Notes: generated from the letters alone by a model not told the origin. DNA of 63,001 bases from Saccharopolyspora rectivirgula DSM 43747 (GCF_000497205.1 NZ_AYJW01000014.1:1-63001), one strand, 5' to 3'; positions 35,694 through 48,254 are shown, numbered from the stretch's first letter. Made by a program: numbers and translations.

Positions 35694-38363
35694 GTGCAGA
35701 CCCACGAGATCAAGAATCGATTCATCGAGCACTTCCGCAGCCGCGGGCACACCGTCGTGCCGAGCGCGTCGCTGATCCTCGACGACCCGACGCTGCTGTT
35801 CGTCAACGCCGGGATGGTCCAGTTCAAGCCGTACTTCCTGGGGGACGCGCCGGCGCCGTACCCGCGGGCCACCAGCGTGCAGAAGTGCGTGCGCACCGGT
35901 GACATCGATGAAGTGGGCAAGACCACCCGCCACAACACGTTCTTCCAGATGGCGGGCAACTTCTCGTTCGGCGACTACTTCAAGGAAGGCGCCATCGAGG
36001 CCGCTTGGGACCTGGTCACCAAGCCGCAGTCGGAAGGCGGCTACGGCTTCGACCCGGCACGGCTGTGGGTCACGGTCTACGAGCACGACCCCGAAGCCGC
36101 CGAGCTGTGGAAGAAGATCGCTGGGCTCCCGGCGGAGCGCATCCAGGCCCGGGACGCCAAGGACAACTACTGGGACATGGGCGTTCCCGGCCCCGGCGGT
36201 CCGTGCTCGGAGATCTACTACGACCGCGGTCCGGAGTACGGCCGGGAAGGCGGCCCGGTCGTGGACGAGGACCGCTACATCGAGATCTGGAACCTGGTGT
36301 TCATGCAGGACATCCGCGGGGAGCGGAGTCCGAAGGAAGGCGCGCCGGTGGTGGGCGAGCTGCCCACCAAGAACATCGACACCGGGATGGGGCTGGAGCG
36401 CGTCGCCTGCCTGCTGCAGGGCGTGGACAACGTCTACGAGACCGACCTGGTGCGCCCGGTCATCGCCAAGGCCGAGGAGCTGTCCGGTCGCCGCTACGGG
36501 GACAACCCGGAGGACGACGTCCGCTTCCGGGTGATCGCCGACCACGCCCGGTCCGGCGTGATGCTCGTCGGTGACGGCGTCACCCCGAGCAACGAGACCC
36601 GCGGCTACGTGCTGCGCCGCCTGCTGCGCCGGATCATCCGCTCCAGTCGCCTGCTCGGGGTGCGCGAGCCGGTGCTCGGCGAGTTCAGCAAGGTCGTGCG
36701 GGACGCGATGGCGCCCAGCTACCCCGAACTGGTCACCGAGTTCGACCGGATCGAGTCGGTGATGAACAAGGAGGAGGAGGCGTTCCTCGCCACGCTGAGC
36801 GCCGGCTCCCGCATCTTCGACCTCGCGGTCAAGGAGACCAAGAAGGCCGGCAAGAAGCAGTTGTCCGGGGACAAGGCGTTCCAGCTGCACGACACCTACG
36901 GGTTCCCGATCGACCTCACCCTGGAGATGGCCGCCGAGCAGGGGCTGTCGGTGGACGAGGAAGGCTTCCGGAACCTCATGGCCGAGCAGCGCCGGCGGGC
37001 CAAGGAGGACGCCAAGGCGCGCAAGACCGGCCACGGCGACCTCTCCACCTACCGCGCGCTGCTGGACGAGCACGGCACCACCGAGTTCATCGGCTACACC
37101 GATCTGCAGTCGCACAGCCGGGTGCTCGGCATCCTGGTGAACGGTCAGCCGGCCCGGACTGCCTCGGCGGGCACCGAGGTCGAGCTGGTGCTGGACCGCA
37201 CCCCCTTCTACGCGGAGGGCGGTGGTCAGATCGCCGACACCGGTCGGCTGGTCGGCCCCGGGGTGGCGGTCGAGGTCGTGGACGTCCAGCGCGCGGTGCC
37301 GGGGCTCTTCGTGCACCGGGCGAAGGTCGTGGAGGGCGAACTGGGCGTCGACACCACCCTGGAGGCGGCTGTCGACGTGAACCGCCGGCAGGCGATCGCC
37401 CGCTCCCACTCGGCGACGCACCTGGTGCACGCGGCGGTCCGCGGTGCCTACGGCAAGCGGGCGGCGCAGGCGGGTTCGCTGAACGAGCCCGGCCGGATGC
37501 GCTTCGACTTCACCACGCCCGCCGCGGTGTCCAACGACGTGCTGGTGGAGGTCGAGCAGGAGGTCAACGACTACCTGCAGACCGACGTCGAGGTCCAGGC
37601 CTACGTGACCACGATGGACCGGGCGATGGAGCTCGGTGCGATCGCCCTGTTCGGGGAGAAGTACGGCGACCAGGTGCGCGTGGTCGACATGGGTGACTAC
37701 TCCCGGGAGCTGTGCGGTGGCACCCACGTGCCGCGCATCGGCCAGCTCGGTGTGGTCAAGCTGGTCTCGGACTCCTCCGTCGGTTCGGGCGTGCACCGGG
37801 TGGAAGCCCTGGTCGGCATGGACGCCATGCGGCACATCAGCATGGAGCACATGCTGGTGACCCAGCTGGCCGAGCAGTTCAAGGTGCCGGTGAGCGATCT
37901 GCCGGAGCGGATCGAGAACGTGGTGACCCGGCTGCGGAACGCGGAGAAGGAGCTGAAGCAGCTGCGGGTGCAGCAGGTCCTGAGCTCGGCCGGGGAGCTC
38001 GCCGACAAGGGGACGGACGTCAACGGCGTCACCCTGGTCGCCGAGCAGGTGGCCGACGGGGTGGACGGTTCCGCGCTGCGGGCGCTGGCCAGCGAAGTCC
38101 GCAACCGGCTCGGGTCCCGGCCGGCCGTGGTGGCGCTGTTCTCCCCCAACGACTCCAAGGTCAACTTCGTGGTCGGGGTCAACGAAGCCGGTCAGGACAA
38201 GGGCCTGGCGGCCGGCAAGCTGGTGCCGTCGTTCGCCGGCGAGCTCGAGGGCCGTGGCGGCGGCAAGCCCGACATGGCGCAGGGCGGCGGCTCCAACCCG
38301 GCCGGTGTCAAGGCGGCGATCGCCGCGCTGCGCAAGGAACTGAGCGAGGTGGTCAGCGGGTGA
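35694..38363 (+). CDS. alaS: Alanyl-tRNA synthetase
   Basis: An 889-residue class II synthetase. The catalytic core ([44 protein letters not shown]), tRNA domain, editing domain with the zinc set HSATH (about residue 572) and CGGTH (about 674), and the C-Ala domain with [17 protein letters not shown] glycine motif are all present. The long upstream open frame from 35460 is rejected: GTG at 35694, 6 bases after AAGGA, gives the standard [14 protein letters not shown]. It overlaps ruvX by GTGA. Confidence 0.96.
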   Translation: MQTHEIKNRFIEHFRSRGHTVVPSASLILDDPTLLFVNAGMVQFKPYFLGDAPAPYPRATSVQKCVRTGDIDEVGKTTRHNTFFQMAGNFSFGDYFKEGAIEAAWDLVTKPQSEGGYGFDPARLWVTVYEHDPEAAELWKKIAGLPAERIQARDAKDNYWDMGVPGPGGPCSEIYYDRGPEYGREGGPVVDEDRYIEIWNLVFMQDIRGERSPKEGAPVVGELPTKNIDTGMGLERVACLLQGVDNVYETDLVRPVIAKAEELSGRRYGDNPEDDVRFRVIADHARSGVMLVGDGVTPSNETRGYVLRRLLRRIIRSSRLLGVREPVLGEFSKVVRDAMAPSYPELVTEFDRIESVMNKEEEAFLATLSAGSRIFDLAVKETKKAGKKQLSGDKAFQLHDTYGFPIDLTLEMAAEQGLSVDEEGFRNLMAEQRRRAKEDAKARKTGHGDLSTYRALLDEHGTTEFIGYTDLQSHSRVLGILVNGQPARTASAGTEVELVLDRTPFYAEGGGQIADTGRLVGPGVAVEVVDVQRAVPGLFVHRAKVVEGELGVDTTLEAAVDVNRRQAIARSHSATHLVHAAVRGAYGKRAAQAGSLNEPGRMRFDFTTPAAVSNDVLVEVEQEVNDYLQTDVEVQAYVTTMDRAMELGAIALFGEKYGDQVRVVDMGDYSRELCGGTHVPRIGQLGVVKLVSDSSVGSGVHRVEALVGMDAMRHISMEHMLVTQLAEQFKVPVSDLPERIENVVTRLRNAEKELKQLRVQQVLSSAGELADKGTDVNGVTLVAEQVADGVDGSALRALASEVRNRLGSRPAVVALFSPNDSKVNFVVGVNEAGQDKGLAAGKLVPSFAGELEGRGGGKPDMAQGGGSNPAGVKAAIAALRKELSEVVSG

Positions 38364-38839
38364 CCGGGCGACCCGGGGAGCTGCCGGGTCCAGGGCCTGG
38401 TCGCCGGCTCGGAATCGACGTCGGGGCGGTCAGGGTCGGGGTCGCCTTGAGCGACCCGTCCCCGGTGCTCGCGACTCCGCTGATCACGCTGCGGCGCGAC
38501 GAGGCCGGGGAGAGCGACCTCGCTCAACTCGCCAGCCTCGTCGAGGAGCACGAAGTCGTGGAGGTTGTGGTCGGCCTGCCGATGACGCTGGCGGGCCGGC
38601 ACGGCCCTGCCGCTGAAGCAGCGAAGGCTTACGGGGACGCGTTGGCGGAGCGGATCGCTCCGGTGCCGGTGCGTTTCGTGGACGAGCGGTTGACCACCGT
38701 TTCGGCGAGCCGGATGCTGTCCAAGCGCGGGGTGCGCGGGAAGAAGCAGCGGGCCGTGGTGGACCAAGCGGCTGCCGTTGAAATCCTGCAGACGTGGTTG
38801 GATACCCGGGGGCAGAGGACACGAGAGGATCTTTCGTGA
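38360..38839 (+). CDS. ruvX: Holliday-junction resolvase-like / pre-16S rRNA nuclease YqgF
   Basis: A 159-residue RNase H-fold protein of the YqgF family, which in E. coli trims the 5' end of 16S rRNA. Key segments are [18 protein letters not shown] (first aspartate), [27 protein letters not shown] (glutamate) and [12 protein letters not shown] (aspartate). GTG overlaps the alaS stop and the stop overlaps mltG, giving a translationally coupled alaS-ruvX-mltG-aroE run. Confidence 0.93.
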   Translation: MTGRPGELPGPGPGRRLGIDVGAVRVGVALSDPSPVLATPLITLRRDEAGESDLAQLASLVEEHEVVEVVVGLPMTLAGRHGPAAEAAKAYGDALAERIAPVPVRFVDERLTTVSASRMLSKRGVRGKKQRAVVDQAAAVEILQTWLDTRGQRTREDLS

Positions 38840-40038
38840 ACGATGATCTCGGATTGTTCGCCGATGACCCCGCCGAACCGCTGGAACGCCCCTCCGACCC
38901 GGAGCAGTTCCGCCGCCGCAAGCGGCGCCGGATGGTGACTGCTGTCGCCGGGATCTTCGTGCTCTTGCTGGTTGGCGGTGGCGTCCTCTACGGCGCCAGC
39001 CAGCTGATGGGCATCGGTTCCTACGAGGACTACGACGGGCCGGGCACCGGTGAAGTCGTCATCGAGGTCGAGTCCGGGGACACCGTCAGCGCCATCGGCA
39101 GCACCCTGGCCGAGAAGGACGTGGTGGCCAGCGCCAAGGCCTTCGTGGAAGCGGCCAAGAACCACCCGGGCATCAACGGCATCCAACCGGGCTTCTACCT
39201 GATGCGCGCCCAGATGTCCGGTGCTGCCGCGGTGGAGCGGATCATGTCACCGGAGGCCAAGGTCGGCCGGGTGGAGGTCCGCGGCGGGATGCGGCTGGAG
39301 GACCAGCTGGCCCCGGACGGGAAGACCACCCCGGGCGTGCTCACCCGACTCGCGGAAGCCACCTGCGTGGGCACCAACGGCGACTGCACCACGTCCGAGG
39401 AGATGCACCGCGTTGCGGAGACCGCTGATCTCGCTGCGCTGGGGGTTCCGGAGTGGGCGCTGGAGGAGGCTTCCCAGGCCGAGCCGCATCGACGGCTGGA
39501 AGGCCTGATCATGCCCGGCGTCTACGACGTGCGCCCCGGCGAATCGGCTGAGCAGGTGCTCCGCGAGGTGATCACCAGCTCCGCGGCCGTGATGGAGGCG
39601 GCCGGACTGCCGCAGGCGGCGGAGGAGACCGGGTATTCGCCGTACGAAGTCCTCATCATCGCTTCCCTGGTGCAGAGCGAAGGCATCGAAGGGGACTTCA
39701 CGAAGATCTCCCGCGTGATCTACAACAGGCTCGAGCCGCCCGCGATGCAGCTCGGCCTGGACTCGACGATCAACTATCCGCTGGACAAGCCGAGCTTGCT
39801 GACCAAGGCGGAGGACCGGCAGCGGCCCGGACCGTACAACACCTACCTGAACTACGGTCTGCCGCCCACGCCGATCTCCGCCGCCAGCAAGGAAGCCATT
39901 GCCGCGGCCCTCAAGCCGGCGGACGGTCCGTGGAAGTACTTCGTGAAGTGCTATCCGGATGGAACTTCGTGCTTCGCCGAGACCCAGGAGGAGCACGAGA
40001 ACTACATCAGGGAGGCACAGGAACGTGGCGCCTTCTGA
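38836..40038 (+). CDS. mltG: Endolytic murein transglycosylase MltG
   Basis: A 400-residue cell-wall enzyme that cuts nascent glycan strands. A basic cytoplasmic start (RRRKRRR) leads to one helix (about 37-60), a LysM-like region ([14 protein letters not shown]), and the YceG catalytic domain with the active-site glutamate E282 in ASLVQSEG, plus [19 protein letters not shown] and [17 protein letters not shown]. Four cysteines in the external part occur as two close pairs ([19 protein letters not shown]) and may form disulfides. GTG at 38836 overlaps the ruvX stop. Confidence 0.93.
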   Translation: MNDDLGLFADDPAEPLERPSDPEQFRRRKRRRMVTAVAGIFVLLLVGGGVLYGASQLMGIGSYEDYDGPGTGEVVIEVESGDTVSAIGSTLAEKDVVASAKAFVEAAKNHPGINGIQPGFYLMRAQMSGAAAVERIMSPEAKVGRVEVRGGMRLEDQLAPDGKTTPGVLTRLAEATCVGTNGDCTTSEEMHRVAETADLAALGVPEWALEEASQAEPHRRLEGLIMPGVYDVRPGESAEQVLREVITSSAAVMEAAGLPQAAEETGYSPYEVLIIASLVQSEGIEGDFTKISRVIYNRLEPPAMQLGLDSTINYPLDKPSLLTKAEDRQRPGPYNTYLNYGLPPTPISAASKEAIAAALKPADGPWKYFVKCYPDGTSCFAETQEEHENYIREAQERGAF

Positions 40039-40876
40039 GCCGAGGCGGGCAGCGGTGCTCGGGTCTCCGATAGCGCATTCGCTGTCGCCGGTCCTGCACC
40101 AGGCGGCCTATTCGTCCCTGGGGTTGCCGGAGTGGACCTACGAGCGGTTCGAGGTGGACGCTGCTGGGCTCGAGCCCTTCGTGGCGGGCCTCGGTCCGGA
40201 GTGGGTGGGGCTTTCGGTCACCATGCCGGGCAAGAAGGCCGCGCTGCGGGTGGCGGACGAGGTGAGCGCCCGGGCCGCTGCCGTCGGCGCGGCCAACACC
40301 CTGGTGCGCGGGGAAGACGGCTGGTCCGCTGACTGCACCGACGTGGATGGTGTGGTCGGCGCGCTGCGGCACGCCGGCGGTTTCTCGAGTGGCGGTTCGG
40401 GCTTGATCCTGGGGGCCGGTGGCACCGCGGCTGCGACGTTGGCGGCTTTCGCCGAGCTCGGGGTCACCGACGTCGTGCTGGCGGTCCGGGAGCCGGCGAG
40501 AGCGGCTGATGCGCTGCGGACCGCCGAGCGGGTCGGTGTTCAGGCCAGGGTGGAGCGGCTCAGCGGTGACATCCCCCGGCTCGCCGCGCAGGCGGACGTG
40601 GTGGTGTCCACGCTGCCTGCGGGGGTGCTGGACGAGCAGGCGGACGAGCTGGCGCGGGCCGCGGAGTGCGTGCTCGACGTGGTCTACCACCCGTGGCCAA
40701 CTCCGCTGGCCGAGGCGGTGCACACCGCCGGTGGGCGGATCGCCACCGGGCTGGACATGCTGCTGCACCAGGCTTTCGGGCAGGTCGAGCAGTTCACCGG
40801 TCGCGCTGCCCCGAAGGAAGCGATGCGGGACGCGCTGGCCGAGGCGACCGGGAACCAGGTGCCGCTGCCGCTGTGA
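40025..40876 (+). CDS. aroE: Shikimate dehydrogenase
   Basis: A 283-residue NADP-dependent enzyme reducing 3-dehydroshikimate. The substrate site SPIAHSLSPVLHQAAY, catalytic lysine in VTMPGKKAA, aspartate in DCTDVDGV and the cofactor loop ILGAGGTAAATLAA are visible. The GTG at 40025 lies 14 bases inside mltG and follows GGAGG. The aro pathway continues with aroC-K-B-Q 4 kb downstream after a PTS cluster and a peptidase. Confidence 0.92.
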   Translation: MAPSEPRRAAVLGSPIAHSLSPVLHQAAYSSLGLPEWTYERFEVDAAGLEPFVAGLGPEWVGLSVTMPGKKAALRVADEVSARAAAVGAANTLVRGEDGWSADCTDVDGVVGALRHAGGFSSGGSGLILGAGGTAAATLAAFAELGVTDVVLAVREPARAADALRTAERVGVQARVERLSGDIPRLAAQADVVVSTLPAGVLDEQADELARAAECVLDVVYHPWPTPLAEAVHTAGGRIATGLDMLLHQAFGQVEQFTGRAAPKEAMRDALAEATGNQVPLPL

Positions 40877-40918
40877 CGCGGGCGGGCGCACCCGGCTCCT
40901 CCGGCCGCGGTGGCCCCG

Positions 40919-41188
40919 CTACTGCTGGTCGAGCTCGGAGCTGATGAGTTCGGCGAGCTCGTCGAGCGCTTCGTCCGCACCGCTCCCTTCGGCGGTGAGG
41001 ACCACTTCGTCGCCGAACTCGGCGCCCAGCGTCATCAGCCCGAGGATGCTGTCCGCGGACACGGGGTCGACGCCGTCCTTGCGGATGGTGATCTCCACCG
41101 GTTGGGCGGCGGCCGCTTTGCAGACGAGCGCTGCCGGCCGCGCGTGCAGGCCGACCTTGCTGCCCACGGTTACCCGCCGTTCGGGCAT
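40919..41188 (-). CDS. ptsH: PTS phosphocarrier protein HPr
   Basis: An 89-residue phosphocarrier that passes phosphate from enzyme I to the IIA domain. The active histidine is H15 in VGLHARPAA; the regulatory serine equivalent is S48 in SADSILGLM. ATG follows GGAGAGG. It is the last gene of the minus-strand set gntR-IIC-ptsH. Enzyme I is not in the window. Confidence 0.95.
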   Translation of the reverse strand: MPERRVTVGSKVGLHARPAALVCKAAAAQPVEITIRKDGVDPVSADSILGLMTLGAEFGDEVVLTAEGSGADEALDELAELISSELDQQ

Positions 41189-41229
41189 GTCCTCTCCATT
41201 CCTGTCGTTGGTGATTGCCCCTACCACCT

Positions 41230-42459
41230 TTACTTGTTGGTGGTGCCCACTGACTCGTCCGAGGCCCCGGAAGCGGAGGTGTCGTCGGTCTCCCTGCCGG
41301 GGGTGCGCAGGTTCCACTTCGTGATCACGAAGCGGAACACCACGTAGTAGACGATCGCGTACCCCAGACCGATCGGGATCAGCCACAGGGACCTCTGCGA
41401 GATCCCGAAGTTCAGCAGGTAGTCGATGGCGCCGGCGGAGAAGACGAATCCGGAGTGGATGTCCAGGGCGTTCACCAGCGCGAGGCAGCTCCCGGTCAGC
41501 ACCGCGTGGATCACCAGCAGCGGCCAGGCGACGAAGATGAAGGTGAACTCGAGCGGTTCGGTGACCCCGGTCAGGAACGCGGTCAAGGCGACCGAGAACA
41601 TCACCCCGCCGACGGCTTTGCGCTGGTCCGGGCGGGCGCTGCGCCAGATCGCCAGGGCCGCGGCCGGCAGGGCGAACATGAAGATCGGGAAGAAGCCGGT
41701 CATGAACGTCCCGGCGGTGGGGTCGCCTTCGAAGAACCGGTTGATGTCCCCCTTCGTCCCCTGGTAGTCGCCGAAGAGGAACCACACCACGTTGTTCGGG
41801 ATGTGGTGCAGACCGAGCGGGATCAACAGCCGGTTCACCAGTCCGTACAGGCCGCCGCCGATCACCGCTTGCTGGGCGATCAGGTCGCTGAAAGCGGTCA
41901 GCCCGGCGTCGAACAGCGGGTACAGCAGGCCGAGCACCACTCCGATCACCAGCATGGTGACCGCGGTGATGATCGGCACGAATCTCCGGCCGCCGAAGAA
42001 GGCCAGGTAGGCGGGCAGCTTCAAGCGGTGGTAGCGCTGCCACAGCCAGGCCGTGGTCAGCCCGGCGATGATGCCGCCCAGCACCCCGTACGGGCCTTCG
42101 TTGTAGGCGGTTCCGGCTTCTTGCCCGGTGATCGCCCACATCACCCCGGAGAGCACCAGGTAGCCGACGGCGGCGGCGAGCGCGGTGGAGCCGTCGGCCT
42201 TCTTCGCGAAACCGATCGCGACACCGATGGCGAACAGCAGCGGCAGGTTGTCGAAGAGGGCGCCGCCGGCGGAGCTGATGATCTCGGCCGGGGTGGCCAG
42301 CGCCGGGATCGCGCCGAGCAGGTCGTCCTGGCCCAACCGGAGCAGGATGGCCGCGGCGGGCAGCACTGCGATCGGCAGCATCAGGCTCCGGCCGAGGCGT
42401 TGCAGCACAGCCAGCCCTCTGTTGTTCCCGCCGTCCGATGTGGCGGCTCTGGTGCTCAT
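41230..42459 (-). CDS. PTS EIIC, N-acetylglucosamine/glucose type
   Basis: A 409-residue membrane permease domain of the glucose-GlcNAc superfamily. It shows LGRSLMLPIAVLPAAAILLRLGQ, AIGVAIGFAKKADGSTALAA, PLGLHHIPNNVVWFLFGDY and GVTEPLEFTFIFVAWPLL; the end IDYLLNFGISQRSLWLIPIGLGYAIVYY resembles NagE-type IIC more than PtsG. IIB and IIA are separate genes on the other strand, an actinomycete habit for GlcNAc. Start ATG after AGGAGG, overlapping the gntR stop. Confidence 0.9.
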   Translation of the reverse strand: MSTRAATSDGGNNRGLAVLQRLGRSLMLPIAVLPAAAILLRLGQDDLLGAIPALATPAEIISSAGGALFDNLPLLFAIGVAIGFAKKADGSTALAAAVGYLVLSGVMWAITGQEAGTAYNEGPYGVLGGIIAGLTTAWLWQRYHRLKLPAYLAFFGGRRFVPIITAVTMLVIGVVLGLLYPLFDAGLTAFSDLIAQQAVIGGGLYGLVNRLLIPLGLHHIPNNVVWFLFGDYQGTKGDINRFFEGDPTAGTFMTGFFPIFMFALPAAALAIWRSARPDQRKAVGGVMFSVALTAFLTGVTEPLEFTFIFVAWPLLVIHAVLTGSCLALVNALDIHSGFVFSAGAIDYLLNFGISQRSLWLIPIGLGYAIVYYVVFRFVITKWNLRTPGRETDDTSASGASDESVGTTNK

Positions 42460-43238
42460 GTGAACCTCCTGCTCAGTGGCTCGGGACCGGACTGGCTGTG
42501 CCGGTCCAGCTGGATCGTCACCTGGTACTTGTCGTTCCGGCACCAGGAAGTGGTGTCCTCGACGGGGCGCTGCGCGGTCCAGGTGACCCGGTGCACCACC
42601 AGCACGGGGCTTCCCGGTTCGACGTCGAGCAACTGGCTCGTCGTGGCGCAGGCGCGTTCCGCGGCCACGGTCTGGGTGCCGCCGACCAACTGCACTCCGT
42701 ACACCTGGTCGAGCAGACCGTAGAGCGAACCGGTGAGGTCGTGGTCGAGCAGTCCTGGCACGACGTCCGGGGGGTACCAGCCGCTTTCGACGGCCATCGG
42801 GACGCCGTCCGCGATGCGCAGCCGGCGCACCTGGTACGCCGGCTGGCCGTCCGCCAGTCCGAGCGCTTCCGCGATCGTCGCGGGCGGGGTGGTTTCCGCG
42901 GTCCCGAGGACCTTCGTCTGCAGGTGCACGCCCTGCTGGGCGGCTCGCTCGGTGACCGAGCAGAGCTGGGCCCGGCCCACCGCTTGGGTGGTGAAGGTCC
43001 CCCGACCGCGGATCCTGATCACGTGACCGTCCGCGATGAGCTGTTCGATGGCGGTGCGCACGGTGATCCGGGAAACCCCGTAGCGGTCGGCCAGGACGCG
43101 CTCCGAGGGCAGCTGGCCTCCGGGGAACTGCCCGCTCAGGACCAGTTCTCGGAGGATTTCCCGCAACTGCACGTGCTTGGGGACAGGACCGGCAGGCAAG
43201 TTCTGGTGTCGGGTGGTCGAGGTTGGCCCACTCTTCAC
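42456..43238 (-). CDS. GntR/HutC-family regulator (DasR-like)
   Basis: A 260-residue regulator: winged HTH at about 20-90 (LREILRELVLSGQFPGGQLPSERVLADRYGVSRITVRTAIEQL), then a UTRA ligand domain (about 105-250) as in DasR/NagR, which bind GlcNAc-6-phosphate. GTG at 43238 is chosen for the GGAGGG just upstream; the frame is open to 43397. It is divergent from IIB, and a dre-like site lies between them, so control of both PTS arms is likely. Confidence 0.85.
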   Translation of the reverse strand: MKSGPTSTTRHQNLPAGPVPKHVQLREILRELVLSGQFPGGQLPSERVLADRYGVSRITVRTAIEQLIADGHVIRIRGRGTFTTQAVGRAQLCSVTERAAQQGVHLQTKVLGTAETTPPATIAEALGLADGQPAYQVRRLRIADGVPMAVESGWYPPDVVPGLLDHDLTGSLYGLLDQVYGVQLVGGTQTVAAERACATTSQLLDVEPGSPVLVVHRVTWTAQRPVEDTTSWCRNDKYQVTIQLDRHSQSGPEPLSRRFT

Positions 43239-43312
43239 GTTCCCTCCAGTGTTGTCCCGGCATGGCGAGTTTTGCTCAGCACGCCGGTGTTCGCCTGGCG
43301 CCGTGTTGGTAC

Positions 43313-43329
43313 TGTCCGGTCTGAACCAG
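43313..43329. promoter_or_regulatory. dre-like operator between gntR and the IIB gene
   Basis: TCCGGTCT-GAACCAGG resembles the DasR site ACTGGTCTAGACCACT, with the core GGTCT..ACCA conserved. It lies in the 222-bp divergent region, 75 bases from gntR and about 130 from IIB. It fits control of the PTS by GlcNAc-phosphate through the adjacent regulator. Confidence 0.45.
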
Positions 43330-43460
43330 GTGTGCGAACGATGCGCTGTACTCGAACGGGTGTCAAGATGCCCCCGGTCTCGTTGCCGCATCGACATTCG
43401 TCAGCGCAAGATCGTCGGTGCGGCATGTCCCGCACTCGAGGTTGAAGAAGGGAGCACGGG

Positions 43461-43697
43461 GTGGCTCAGGACAAGGCGGCGGCGATCCTGGCCGCGCTCG
43501 GTGGCGGGGATAATGTGGTGGAGATCGAGCCCTGCATCACCCGGCTGCGCTGCGAGGTCGAGGACGGTTCGAAGGTCGACGAGAAGGCGCTGAAGGACGC
43601 TGGAGCGCACGGGGTGGTGCTGCAGGGTTCAGTGGTTCAGGTCGTGGTCGGTCCGGAGGCCGACACGATCGCCGAGGACATCGAGGATCTGCTGTGA
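43461..43697 (+). CDS. PTS EIIB, glucose/N-acetylglucosamine type
   Basis: A 78-residue single-domain IIB. The phosphorylated cysteine is C25 in IEPCITRLRCEV, followed by VDEKALKDAGAHGVVLQGSVVQVVVG, standard for the family. GTG follows GGGAG. It overlaps the IIA gene by GTGA. Together with the opposite-strand IIC it completes a sugar-specific enzyme II. Confidence 0.92.
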   Translation: MAQDKAAAILAALGGGDNVVEIEPCITRLRCEVEDGSKVDEKALKDAGAHGVVLQGSVVQVVVGPEADTIAEDIEDLL

Positions 43698-44149
43698 GCC
43701 TGGAGGTAGGAAGCCCGGTCGAGGGGCTGGCGCTGCCGCTGACCGATGTGCCGGACCCGGTGTTCTCCCAGGCCATGGTCGGGCCGGGAACGGCGGTCCG
43801 GCCCACGGGAGGTCCCAGCGATGCGGTCGCGCCGATCGACGGCACCGTGGAGACCCTGCACCCGCACGCCTTCGTGATCAAGGCGGCGTCCGGGACGGCG
43901 ATCCTGGTCCACTTGGGGATCGACACGGTCAAGTTGAAGGGCGAGGGGTTCACCCTGCACGTCGCCAAGGGCGATGCGGTGCGCGCCGGACAGAAGATCG
44001 CGAGCTGGGATCCGGCGAAGGTGGAGTCGCACGGCTATTCGGCGGTCTGCCCGGTGGTGGCTTTGGACATGGCGCCGGAAGCCCTGGCCGACATCCGGGA
44101 GGACGGCCAGGTGCTGTTCGGCGACCCGCTGTTCTCGGTGGACGGCTAG
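43694..44149 (+). CDS. crr: PTS EIIA, glucose type (Crr-like)
   Basis: A 151-residue IIA of the glucose class. The active histidine is H73 in ILVHLGIDTVKLKGEGF, and the partner histidine is in the ETLHPHAFVIK segment. It takes phosphate from HPr and gives it to IIB. GTG overlaps the IIB stop. In low-GC bacteria and enterics such proteins also regulate; whether this one does is unknown. Confidence 0.92.
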   Translation: MSLEVGSPVEGLALPLTDVPDPVFSQAMVGPGTAVRPTGGPSDAVAPIDGTVETLHPHAFVIKAASGTAILVHLGIDTVKLKGEGFTLHVAKGDAVRAGQKIASWDPAKVESHGYSAVCPVVALDMAPEALADIREDGQVLFGDPLFSVDG

Positions 44150-44220
44150 GTCGGCCGACACGCGCGCGTTCCGCCCCGCGGTGCGCCTGCTCGGGCCGGT
44201 CCGGGGGCGAGGATCCCGGT

Positions 44221-44832
44221 GTGGTGGTCTTCTTCGCGGCCGCCGGGTTCGCGGCCGGAGCAGCAGGTCGGTGCTTGTTGGGGCGGGTGCGGCGCGGGAT
44301 CCGTGCGCCCGGCTGGTGCTGCGAGATCGCGGTGGCGCTGCTGTGGGCGATGGCCGCAGCGGGTGCGCTGCTGACCGGTTTGCCCTGGTGGTGGATGCCG
44401 GTTCCGCTGGTGACCGGCTGGTTCGCGGTGCTGCTGGCCGTTTGCGATCTGCTCGTCCGGCGGTTGCCGGACTTCCTCACGTTGCCGGCCTACCCGGTCG
44501 CGGCCGCGCTGGTGGGGTTGATGGCTTGCCAGCAGCCGGCGCGGGCGCTGCCAGCTCTGGTCGGAGCGCTGCTGTTCGCCGGGGCGTACCTGTTGGTGCG
44601 CGTGGTGCTGCCGGGGTCGTTGGGGGCGGGAGACGTCAAGCTCGCCGGCAGCCTGGGCCTGGTGACCGGAGCGGTTTCGTTCGCCGCGGTGCTGGGAACG
44701 ATGTTGGCGGCGGCCGTGCTGACCCTGCTCGTCGCCCGGCAGCGGAACCGCTCGGTGCCCCACGGACCGTTGATGTTGGCCCCGGCCTGGGTGAGCACCG
44801 CTTTTCCCGCGCTGGTGGGCGGGTGGCCCTGA
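44221..44832 (+). CDS. Prepilin-type A24 leader peptidase, single domain
   Basis: A 203-residue aspartic membrane peptidase. The two catalytic aspartates are D76 ([10 protein letters not shown]) and D138 in GAGDVK. It lacks the N-terminal cysteine-rich methylase domain of full-length PilD. The target would be type IV pilin or Tad pilin precursors, none of which are in the window. It keeps a position between aroE and aroC that is conserved in actinobacteria, so its placement may be historical. Confidence 0.85.
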   Translation: MVVFFAAAGFAAGAAGRCLLGRVRRGIRAPGWCCEIAVALLWAMAAAGALLTGLPWWWMPVPLVTGWFAVLLAVCDLLVRRLPDFLTLPAYPVAAALVGLMACQQPARALPALVGALLFAGAYLLVRVVLPGSLGAGDVKLAGSLGLVTGAVSFAAVLGTMLAAAVLTLLVARQRNRSVPHGPLMLAPAWVSTAFPALVGGWP

Positions 44833-44875
44833 CCCAGCGCCGTGGCGCCGCGGCTGGCGTGGCAGGATCTTAGGT

Positions 44876-46077
44876 GTGCTGCGCTGGATGACCGCTGGAG
44901 AATCGCACGGGCCTGCCTTGGTGGCGGTGCTCGAAGGCATGGTGGCCGGGGTGGAGGTCACCTCTCAGGACATCGCGTACCAGCTCGAGCGGCGCAAGCT
45001 TGGCTTCGGACGCAGCCCGCGGATGAACTTCGAGGCCGACGAGCTGGAGATCATCGGCGGCATCCGGCACGGTCGCACCCAAGGCGGCCCGGTGGCCATC
45101 CGCATCGGCAACACCGAGTGGCCCAAGTGGGAGAAGGTGATGGCGGCCGATCCGGTCCCGGCCGAGGAGCTGGCTTCGCTGGCCCGCAACGAGCCGCTGA
45201 CCCGGCCCCGCCCGGGGCACGCGGACCTGGCCGGCATGCAGAAGTACGGCTTCGACGAGGCCAGGCCGGTCCTGGAGCGCGCTTCGGCCCGGGAGACCGC
45301 GGCCCGGGTGGCGGTCGGCACCGTCGCCCGCCGGTTCCTGCAGCAGCTGCTCGGGGTGGAGATCGTCAGCCACGTGGTCAGCCTGGGCGGGGTCACCAAC
45401 GAGGTGGACCTCCTGCCGCGTCCGGAAGACCTGGCGGCGATCGACGAGAACCCGGTGCGGGCGTTCGGCGACGAGGTCACCGAACGGATGATGGCCGAGG
45501 TGGAGGCCGCCAAGAAGGACGGTGACACGCTCGGCGGGGTGGTGGAGGTCATCGCCTACGGGCTGCCGCCGGGCATCGGTTCGCACGTGCACTGGGACCG
45601 CAAGCTCGACGCCCGCTTGGCGGGTGCGCTGATGAGCATCCAGGCCATCAAGGGCGTGGAGATCGGCGACGGCTTCGCGAACGCGCACCGACGGGGCAGC
45701 CGGGCGCACGACGAGATCCTCCCCGGCGGGGGCGAGAAGTGGGTGCGGCGCAGCAGCAACCGGGCCGGTGGTCTGGAAGGCGGCATCACCAACGGGGAGC
45801 CGTTGGTCGTGCGGGCCGCCAAGAAACCGATCTCCAGCCTTCCCCGGGCGCTGGCCACTGTGGATGTCCGCACCGGGGAGCCGGCGCAGGCCATGCACCA
45901 GCGCTCGGACATCACCGCGGTTCCGCGGGCGGCTGTCGTGGCGGAAACGATGGTGGCCCTGGTGCTGGCCGAAGCGGTGCTGGAGAAGTTCGGCGGGGAT
46001 TCCCTGCCGGAAACGAAGAGCAACGTCGATTCCTACCTGGCGTCGTTGCGGGCGCGGGTGACTGAGCAGGGGCAGTG

Positions 46078-46078
<1 letters not shown>
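44876..46078 (+). CDS. aroC: Chorismate synthase
   Basis: A 400-residue FMN-dependent enzyme, last step to chorismate. It opens [21 protein letters not shown], and carries [50 protein letters not shown] and the C-terminal [16 protein letters not shown] start. It overlaps aroK, giving an aroC-K-B-Q operon whose genes overlap or nearly so. Confidence 0.95.
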
Positions 46079-48183
<2,105 letters not shown>

Positions 48184-48254
48184 CCGGCAGGGCGCCGGAG
48201 GGGACGGGAGTTCCCCCGGCGGGTGTTGCTGTCGCAGCACTGGGGGAGGGCTAG

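Noticed and set aside
48184-48254. Riboswitch in the gap before the lipoprotein gene
   Set aside because: Only a simple GC hairpin with a bulge is visible; the 71-bp gap is too short for a known riboswitch class.
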